From positions 1-16,233 of the forward strand of contig JBCCFD010000139.1 in the NCBI GenBank assembly GCA_039029915.1: a DNA stretch of 16,233 bases, in the 5' to 3' direction. The notes under the pieces were generated by a model. It was not told the origin of the DNA and did not search any database. It saw only the letters and a list, made by a program, of their open reading frames with translations. Positions 5,640 through 11,159 of the stretch are shown here, in pieces. The position numbers and the translations under genes were made by a program. Position 1 is the first letter of the stretch, and every line of letters begins with the position of its first letter. Source of the stretch: QQUD01 sp039029915. GTDB taxonomy: Bacteria; Chloroflexota; Anaerolineae; Promineifilales; Promineifilaceae.

Positions 5640-6641
5640 ATGTTAGACTTTTTAAGAAACCTCACCAAATCAGCTGAAGAGAAGCGGCAAGAGCAGATTG
5701 ATGCTTATGTTAGCAATTCCCTGTCTTCTGTTGAAACACGGCAGTTTGAAGCCGAGATGGCCCAAGATGCTGACCTGCAGGCTGAGGTGGATGCACGCTT
5801 ACAGCTTCGCCAAGCGATGCGCTCGATGCCTCAGCGACGGGCTCGGCGCAGTTTTGCCTTAGACCCTGCCAAATATGGCAAGCCTCAGCCCCAACGACTA
5901 GGTCAGTTTTACCCTATGGTGCGCACCGCAACGGCGTTAACGGCCGTGTTTCTGGTCATTGCTATCGGGGCGGAATTCTTTACGACGGGGAGTGGTCAGC
6001 CGATAGCTAGTTTCCCAACGGTTCAACAAGAGTCTGCTGACTCAGTGGCAATGGGTGCTCAAGATACCGCAGATGAAGCTGCCTTTGAAGAAACGGCTGC
6101 GGAACCTGAACCATTTGAAGAGGAAATGATGGCTGAAGAAATGGTTGAGGAAGCTGAAGAAATGGCGGATGAGGCTATGGCGGAAGAGATGGCTGACGAT
6201 TCTGCTCTAGAAGAAGAAGCCCTCCCCGCTGAAGTAGAACTGGCTGAAGAGGCGCTCGAATTATCCGATGAGGGTAGTGATGAGGCCGCAGCAGAATCAG
6301 CGACAGAACCGCAAATTTTAGGGACCCAACCTCCTCAGCCGTCCGTTGATACACCGCGAGTTTCAGCCACACCCACGCTAGACGATCGCGCTCTTGATGT
6401 TGAGGAGGTGGCTGAAGCGGAGGTAGAGATTGAGGAGACAGCCGTATCTGTGACCGAAGATAGCGCCACTACCCTGTCAACCGAGTCGGATGAGCTTCTT
6501 GAATTTAATGATAGCGCAAACTTTGAGCCACCTGCGCAATCTACCTCACCCATTTCACCGCTGCGATTGGCCCAAATTGGGTTAGCCATTATTCTTATTG
6601 GTTTACTCATGCTTTTGCGGGCTTCTCGAATGCAAAGGTAA
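5640..6641 (+). CDS. probable membrane-bound anti-sigma factor with acidic extracytoplasmic domain
   Basis: 333 residues. Residues 12-62 form a helical cytoplasmic segment resembling the anti-sigma (zf-HC2-like) N-terminus, without the zinc His/Cys residues: EEKRQEQIDAYVSNSLS, then VETRQFEAEMAQDADL. A basic patch (66-70) precedes span 1 (about 95-112). Residues 130-300 are extremely Glu/Ala-rich with Met-Ala-Glu-Glu repeats, then Thr/Pro/Ser-rich. A second span (about 309-327) and a short basic tail end the protein. Its place directly behind an ECF sigma gene supports the anti-sigma role. The acidic domain between two spans is unusual and I do not recognise it. It is followed 5 bases later by the NUDIX gene. 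The function is inferred from position and architecture. Confidence 0.75.
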   Translation: MLDFLRNLTKSAEEKRQEQIDAYVSNSLSSVETRQFEAEMAQDADLQAEVDARLQLRQAMRSMPQRRARRSFALDPAKYGKPQPQRLGQFYPMVRTATALTAVFLVIAIGAEFFTTGSGQPIASFPTVQQESADSVAMGAQDTADEAAFEETAAEPEPFEEEMMAEEMVEEAEEMADEAMAEEMADDSALEEEALPAEVELAEEALELSDEGSDEAAAESATEPQILGTQPPQPSVDTPRVSATPTLDDRALDVEEVAEAEVEIEETAVSVTEDSATTLSTESDELLEFNDSANFEPPAQSTSPISPLRLAQIGLAIILIGLLMLLRASRMQR

Positions 6642-6646
6642 AATTT

Positions 6647-7153
6647 GTGAGCCTTTCAGCCCCAGAAAAAGTGCGCTACTGCTCAAATTGCGGTGCCCCA
6701 ATGGAAACAAGGTGCATTGGCGACAAACTCCGGCGAGCCTGCACCCAATGTAACTTTATTCACTTCACCGACCCCAAAGTAGGGGTCGGTGTTTTTGTTG
6801 TTCGGGATAGTAAAATACTGCTTGTTCGGCGCACAATGGCTCCTGAAATTGGTAAATGGAGCATTCCGGCTGGATATATTGATCACGGTGAAGACCCTGA
6901 GGTTGTTGCTGTGCGGGAAGCATTTGAAGAAACGAGCCTTACGGTTGAAATCGAGAAGCTGATTGATGTGTATCACAACCCACCCGAAGAGGGCGGTGCC
7001 ACTGTCTTTATTCTTTACCAAGCCAAGCTTCTTAGCGGTACGCCTCAGGCGGGGGATGATGCCGACGCAGTCGGTTTTTTTGGAGCAGACGAACTGCCAG
7101 AGATTGCATTTAAGAGTACGAGAGATGTGATTGGACGTTTTTTTGAGAATTAA
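6647..7153 (+). CDS. NUDIX hydrolase with N-terminal zinc ribbon
   Basis: 168 residues starting at GTG 6647, 5 bases after the preceding stop, with AAAGG at 6634-6638 as Shine-Dalgarno. A zinc ribbon comes first: C12-x2-C15 and C32-x2-C35. The NUDIX box runs from G76 to L98 (GYIDHGEDPEVVAVREAFEE, then TSL) with R90-E91 and E94-E95. The usual Gly after EE-x is replaced by Ser. The zinc ribbon plus NUDIX layout resembles NudC-like NADH or ADP-ribose pyrophosphatases (COG1051), though it lacks the larger NudC N-terminal domain. Substrate unproven. Being third in the sigma/anti-sigma operon suggests a housecleaning role under the same stress control. Confidence 0.9.
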   Translation: MSLSAPEKVRYCSNCGAPMETRCIGDKLRRACTQCNFIHFTDPKVGVGVFVVRDSKILLVRRTMAPEIGKWSIPAGYIDHGEDPEVVAVREAFEETSLTVEIEKLIDVYHNPPEEGGATVFILYQAKLLSGTPQAGDDADAVGFFGADELPEIAFKSTRDVIGRFFEN

Positions 7154-7254
7154 TCAGGGATCTGGTGTAGTGGGGATTCTTTAATTGAAATTGCTCATTG
7201 AGGTTTACTGAAAACTGATTGCTGAACAGTGAGTTTTTGCCACACGCTGTTTAT

Positions 7255-7299
7255 AAAAAAGTAATTGGTAACTAGCAGCTGAGCTTAGCTACCAATTAC
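7255..7299 (-). terminator. terminator of the TRAP operon made from an AT-rich repeat
   Basis: The perfect 10-bp inverted repeat GTAATTGGTA (7261-7270) and TACCAATTAC (7290-7299) is followed, on the minus strand, by six T (complement of 7255-7260). The 19-base loop can pair further (CTA-GC with GC-T-TAG). It lies 22 bases after the dctP stop. The arms belong to the same repeat family seen at 1611, 3330 and 5607. Confidence 0.75.
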
Positions 7300-7320
7300 C
7301 AATTACTCAATTTCTAAAAA

Positions 7321-8511
7321 TTAGCCAGCCGCTTCACCCAAATATTGCAACATTTGAGATTCAGCTAAACCGTGCCAACCTTGTAAATCATCACGGAACG
7401 CTTTCCATTCAGTGAAGATTGAATTGTAGTCCGTGTCGCTAGCGGCGAGTTCATCGTAGAGTTCAAAGGCTGCAGATTCTGCATCAGCCATGAAGTCATC
7501 TGGGAACGGCCGTAGTTCGATATCAGAATCCAAGAGAGCTGCCAAAGCTGCCGGATTTTGGGCATCGTAGCGAGCGAGCATCGTCATATTGGCAACGTAT
7601 GAAGCCGTGCGAATGATCTCTTTATACTCTTCGGGTAGATTGTTATATTCGTTGAGGTTAATTTGGATTTCCAATGATGGTCCCGGTTCCCACCAGCCTG
7701 GATAGTAGTAGAATTGAGTAACCTCATTGAAGCCCATCGTGGTGTCATCATAAGGACCAACCCATTCAGCAGCATCGATAGCACCTGTTTGCAGGGCTTG
7801 ATAAATTTCACCACCGGGTAGAACTTGAACAGTTGCTCCTAGGCGGTCCATAACCTGACCACCCAAACCTGGGATACGCATCTTTAAGCCAGCGATATCG
7901 GCCGTGGAGTTGATTTCCTTGTTGAACCAGCCGCCCATTTGAACACCGGTGTTACCAGCCAAGAATTGAATAACGCCAAAGCGGTCTGCATAAAACTCTT
8001 GCATAATTTCTTGACCGCCACCTTCATACCACCACGCATTCTGTTGACGCGCTGTCAAGCCAAATGGAATGGCTGTACCAAAAGCGGTGGCTGGGCTTTT
8101 GCCCACGTAGTAATAAGAAGCGGTGTGCCCAATTGGATTCGAACCATCTTCAACGACATTTAAAACTTCTAAACCGGGCGCTAGCTCACCAGCAGCACGG
8201 GCAACGATGTTAAATTTACCACCTGAGAGACGACTAACCGTATCTGCGAAAACTTCGGCGCCACCAAAGATGGTGTCAAGGCTTAATGGCCAGCTTGTGG
8301 CGATTTCCCAGTTAACTTCTGGCAGTGATGAGTCACTTTGTACCGCTTCAATTAATTCTTCTTCTGCTACAACTTCTGCGGTAGGCGCATCTGCTGCTTC
8401 ATCAACAACTGGAGCCGCTACTTCTTCCTGAGCGCCACAGCCAACAACACCAAGAGCCGCTGCGCCAACAGCACCTTTTGCCGCCATACCAAGAAATTCT
8501 CTGCGTTTCAT
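7321..8511 (-). CDS. dctP: TRAP transporter substrate-binding protein (DctP family, COG4663/TakP-like)
   Basis: 396 residues from ATG 8511; AGGAGG lies 7 bases upstream, which decides against a TTG two codons earlier. The N-terminus is a Tat signal with MKRREFLG and a lipobox ending VVGC (C25), so the receptor is probably exported folded and lipid-anchored. After an Ala/Glu-rich tether (27-60) comes the receptor domain: WEIATSWPLSLDTIFGGAEV, then GLKMRIPGLGGQVMDRLGA with the conserved carboxylate-binding Arg, then LPGGEIYQALQTGAIDAAEW and VGPYDD. These match the TakP/FcbT-type receptors that bind 2-oxo acids or aromatic carboxylates; the exact ligand is not decidable here. It is the last gene of the dctQ-dctM-dctP operon. 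One ACGGCCGT octamer. Confidence 0.94.
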   Translation of the reverse strand: MKRREFLGMAAKGAVGAAALGVVGCGAQEEVAAPVVDEAADAPTAEVVAEEELIEAVQSDSSLPEVNWEIATSWPLSLDTIFGGAEVFADTVSRLSGGKFNIVARAAGELAPGLEVLNVVEDGSNPIGHTASYYYVGKSPATAFGTAIPFGLTARQQNAWWYEGGGQEIMQEFYADRFGVIQFLAGNTGVQMGGWFNKEINSTADIAGLKMRIPGLGGQVMDRLGATVQVLPGGEIYQALQTGAIDAAEWVGPYDDTTMGFNEVTQFYYYPGWWEPGPSLEIQINLNEYNNLPEEYKEIIRTASYVANMTMLARYDAQNPAALAALLDSDIELRPFPDDFMADAESAAFELYDELAASDTDYNSIFTEWKAFRDDLQGWHGLAESQMLQYLGEAAG

Positions 8512-8592
8512 ATGCAATCCTCCTAAAAAAGATTAGATATTTAGTTTCTATTTACCCCAATGCAAATTTCACAGGGGCCGGAAACCTATTAT

Positions 8593-8619
8593 GGGTAAGT
8601 ACCCTAAATCACAATTTGG
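8593..8619. other. palindrome and short repeat at the 3' end of dctM
   Basis: GGGTAAGTACCC (8593-8604; 5-bp arms) is followed by TAA and AATCACAATTTGG (8607-8619), the latter overlapping the dctM stop. A near copy, AATCCACAATTTGA with its own ACCCTAAGGGT palindrome, lies just upstream of dctM (9984-10008). This could be an operator or RNA-processing site, or chance. Confidence 0.3.
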
Positions 8620-9970
8620 ATAGCTCTACCAGCCAGGTAACTGTGCCTGGGTAGAACATAACAATAATCAAAGCGATACCTTGGAGCACCATAAACGGTA
8701 GTGCCCCTTTGTGAATATCGGCCGTTTGCACTTCGGGCGGGGCCACACTCTGCAAATAGAAGAGGGAAAACCCAACCGGTGGTGAAATAAATGCCATGTT
8801 CAAGTTGATCGCCATCATGACTGAAAACCAAACGAGCATAAATAAGGGGTTGACATGGGATTGTTGTGCAGCCAGTTCGTTCGCGGCTGGTACAAACAGC
8901 GGCATCACAATAAAGCTGATCTCGAGGAACTCTAAATTGATGCCGAGTAAGAAGACGGCAATGTTGGCAACAATGATAAATCCCCAGAACCCACCCGGTA
9001 AACTCGTTAGCAGGTCGCTGACAAAGCGCTGACCACCCAACTGGTCAAAAATGAGACCAAAGAATGTTGAGCAGAAAAGAATCATTAGAACCAGCGCTGT
9101 AATATTAGCCGTTTGGCGGCCAGAGTCTTTGAGTAATTTCCAAGTTAAGTTTCGGTTTAAAGCAGCAAGGACAATAGCACCAAATGCCCCTACAGCACCT
9201 GATTCTGTGGGCGTCGCTAGTCCAGTAAAAATACTGCCTAATACAGCAAAAATGAGGAGAATAGGAGGAACAACAGAGATAAGCGCTTCCCTAGCTAGTC
9301 CCCATCCTTTTAAGGTAATCGCTTCCGGTGGTAGTGCTGGTGCATCATCAGGTCGCACAATAGCCACATAAATCACATAAAGCGCGTAAAGTCCTGCTAA
9401 TATGAGCCCGGGAATGAGGGCTCCTAAGAATAGGTCCCCTACTGAAATACCGACTTGGTCACTTAATACCACCAAAACCAAGCTCGGCGGCAAAAGCTGA
9501 GCCATCGTTCCCGAGGCGGTAATAATGCCTGTGGCGAGCTGGTGATTGTAATTATATCGAACCATGATGGGCAATGACAGCAATCCCATAACAATAACGG
9601 TAGCCGCAACAACACCCGTGGCTGCGGCAAGAAGAGTACCGACAAACACAACGGCTAATGCTAAACCGCCCCGTAATGGACCCATTAACATACCAATTGT
9701 CGTTAGAAGCTTTTCTGCTAGGCCAGATTTTTCAAATATGGCCCCCATAAAGACAAAGAACGGTATTGCTAGTAGCGTAAAGTCTGACATTGCGCCAAAC
9801 CAGCGGCTTTGTAATAAACCTAATCGTTGTATAGGGAAGGCTCCTAAAGCTAAGCCAATGAGTCCGAAGACGATGGCTGTTCCTGCGAATGAAAATGCGA
9901 CTGGATACCCAATCAAAATTAATAGCAGGAATAGCACAAACATGACGATGGCTATCCACTCAAATCCCAT
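8609..9970 (-). CDS. dctM: TRAP transporter large permease (DctM)
   Basis: 453 residues from ATG 9970, preceded by GAGGAG with 8-base spacing; a TTG five codons upstream lacks this signal. Very hydrophobic throughout, about 11-12 membrane spans. Landmarks of the DctM/ion-transporter superfamily: LIGYPVAFSFAGTAIVFGL near the start, IPFFVFMGAIFEKSGLAEKL, GVVAATVIVMGLLSLPIM, ASGTMAQLLPPSLVLVVLSD, GLATPTESGAVGAFGAI and FISPPVGFSLFYLQSVAP near the end. It forms the ion-coupled translocation channel, using Na+ or H+, together with DctQ and the DctP receptor. Spacing to dctP is 97 bases. Length and motif order are standard. No ACGGCCGT octamer. Confidence 0.95.
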   Translation of the reverse strand: MGFEWIAIVMFVLFLLLILIGYPVAFSFAGTAIVFGLIGLALGAFPIQRLGLLQSRWFGAMSDFTLLAIPFFVFMGAIFEKSGLAEKLLTTIGMLMGPLRGGLALAVVFVGTLLAAATGVVAATVIVMGLLSLPIMVRYNYNHQLATGIITASGTMAQLLPPSLVLVVLSDQVGISVGDLFLGALIPGLILAGLYALYVIYVAIVRPDDAPALPPEAITLKGWGLAREALISVVPPILLIFAVLGSIFTGLATPTESGAVGAFGAIVLAALNRNLTWKLLKDSGRQTANITALVLMILFCSTFFGLIFDQLGGQRFVSDLLTSLPGGFWGFIIVANIAVFLLGINLEFLEISFIVMPLFVPAANELAAQQSHVNPLFMLVWFSVMMAINLNMAFISPPVGFSLFYLQSVAPPEVQTADIHKGALPFMVLQGIALIIVMFYPGTVTWLVELSKL

Positions 9971-9997
9971 ATTTCTTCTCCTCAATCCACAATTTGA

Positions 9998-10008
9998 ACC
10001 CTAAGGGT
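9998..10008. other. palindrome in the dctQ-dctM gap
   Basis: ACCCTAAGGGT is a perfect 5+1+5 palindrome 28 bases upstream of the dctM start, in a 203-base gap that is otherwise featureless (no gene, no clear hairpin with T-run). The gap is long for an operon, so a dctM promoter or processing site may lie here. Confidence 0.3.
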
Positions 10009-10173
10009 ATGCTGGGAAATCTTCTAACGTAGGTGAATTTCACAAAATATCTTGATAAAAAAACAAGGTAGCCAGATAAGATTTACTCGGTGAAAACCAA
10101 ACTAAAGCTATTCAAGATACGCTACGGTTTTTACGTATTCGTACTGACAAAACCCAAAGTGCTTAATGACTTC

Positions 10174-10764
10174 TTATTCGATTCGGATGGGTGCGTCACG
10201 GTCAACAGTTTGCACCAGATGTTCTTGGTCTCGCAAAATGGCGATAAGTTTAATAATTTCTGCGATTCCTTGAAGTAGCAGGAGGGTGAAGGCGATGACA
10301 ATCATTGATTTAATGGGCGCCCGCGGTAAGCCGTTTGGGTCTGGCGAGAGTTCCCATGTGCCCCATTCGCCGTTTGGTCTTAGGCCCCAAGAACGCAGAA
10401 CGGGCGTCCAGGTTGCCCAAAGTGCCAAAACACAAAATGGGATTAGGGCAATGAAGTGCCCGACTAAATCAATTTTGGCCTGTAGCTTCTTGTTTTGTTC
10501 TGCAAACCAGAAGTCAACTCGAACGTTGATGCCATTCTTTAAAATGTATGAGAAGCTAAAGAAAAAGATGAGGGAATAAAGATACCACTGCAATTCGATG
10601 AAGACGTTGTTGGTTAGTTTACGTCCAACCAATTCACCGGTATATCGTAGCACCACATTTAAAAACCCAACAATGAACGTAATGATGACGATGTACATTG
10701 ATATCGCTCCGAAAAGTTCGGATACTCGATCGATTGCCTTGGTATATTTGGCAAGGATTTTCAT
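10174..10764 (-). CDS. dctQ: TRAP transporter small permease (DctQ)
   Basis: 196 residues from ATG 10764, with AAGGA about 7 bases upstream. Four predicted membrane spans (about 17-39, 60-78, 100-120 and 152-172). Family landmarks: NVVLRYTGE after span 1, the conserved LQWYLYSLIFFFSFSYILK and NVRVDFWF around span 2, and a periplasmic loop PNGEWGTWELSPDPNGLPRA that is typical of DctQ proteins of carboxylate TRAP systems. It pairs with DctM to form the membrane part of the transporter. It is the first gene of the operon. It is divergent from pyruvate phosphate dikinase across a 395-base spacer. Confidence 0.93.
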   Translation of the reverse strand: MKILAKYTKAIDRVSELFGAISMYIVIITFIVGFLNVVLRYTGELVGRKLTNNVFIELQWYLYSLIFFFSFSYILKNGINVRVDFWFAEQNKKLQAKIDLVGHFIALIPFCVLALWATWTPVLRSWGLRPNGEWGTWELSPDPNGLPRAPIKSMIVIAFTLLLLQGIAEIIKLIAILRDQEHLVQTVDRDAPIRIE

Positions 10765-10772
10765 TTATATTT

Positions 10773-10820
10773 CCTTCTCTTCTCTGATAAAAGCCTTCTC
10801 TACTAAATAAATTCCTTCTC
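10773..10820 (-). repeat. three AGAGAAGG direct repeats upstream of dctQ
   Basis: AGAGAAGG occurs on the minus strand at 10813-10820, 10794-10801 and 10773-10780, about 19-21 bases apart (two helical turns). The copy nearest the gene also supplies the dctQ Shine-Dalgarno. Phased repeats of this kind can be activator sites, but the motif is simple and may be chance. Confidence 0.45.
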
Positions 10821-11159
10821 TAATACGATTAAAGCAAAATAGGTGCAAATGTCCAAATATTCAAATAGATAATATTCAGATTAATTGCGAAAGAATTTAA
10901 TATCTGAGGATTTCAATCATATCGGAAAACTTTTAGAGATGTGTTGCAAAAGTGTTGCAATCTGTTTACTTTAGGCTAAAAAATTGAAATTTTCATTGCA
11001 TTCTTGGCATTTTTGCTCTTTATAATATGTTATATTTTTCACAATCGATATAATTTGAGACAGGTGAACCGAACGAAGTCAGTTGTAAATGTTGTTCAGA
11101 CCACCTATTTGAGAGATTGGCTTGCTTTCAAGCAAGAAGGACTTCTGGAGTTTAGTAAA
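10821..11159. promoter_or_regulatory. regulatory spacer between dctQ and pyruvate phosphate dikinase
   Basis: No gene is credible here, and the region is AT-rich. It holds: the direct repeat AATATTCA (10856-10863, 10871-10878); TCAGAT/ATCTGA arms (10876-10881, 10902-10907); two GTGTTGCAA copies (10941-10949, 10952-10960) that also form the palindrome TTGCAA-N5-TTGCAA; plus-strand -10 candidates TATAAT at 11021-11026 (with TTGCAT at 10996-11001, 19-base spacing) and 11049-11054; and a hairpin CTTGCT/AGCAAG with a TTCA loop (11121-11136) in the dikinase leader. Promoter strengths are guesses. Confidence 0.45.

Noticed and set aside
6376..6389. Cyanobacterial HIP1 (GCGATCGC)
   Set aside because: Only a CGATCG core occurs here; the exact HIP1 octamer was not seen, so the iterated palindrome of this genome is a different one.
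8512..8517. TTG start of dctP two codons upstream
   Set aside because: AGGAGG would be only 1 base away. ATG 8511 gives 7-base spacing and begins directly with the twin-Arg signal.
9971..9985. TTG start of dctM five codons upstream
   Set aside because: It would place the GAGGAG ribosome site inside the gene; ATG 9970 has that site at the right distance.
10090..10278. Small plus-strand gene between dctM and dctQ
   Set aside because: More than half overlaps dctQ in antisense, with no ribosome site and no recognisable product.
11004..11159. Longer N-terminus for pyruvate phosphate dikinase
   Set aside because: No PPDK homology in this part, and its start lies upstream of the TATAAT boxes. ATG 11160 has a GGAG site and the expected N-terminal motif.
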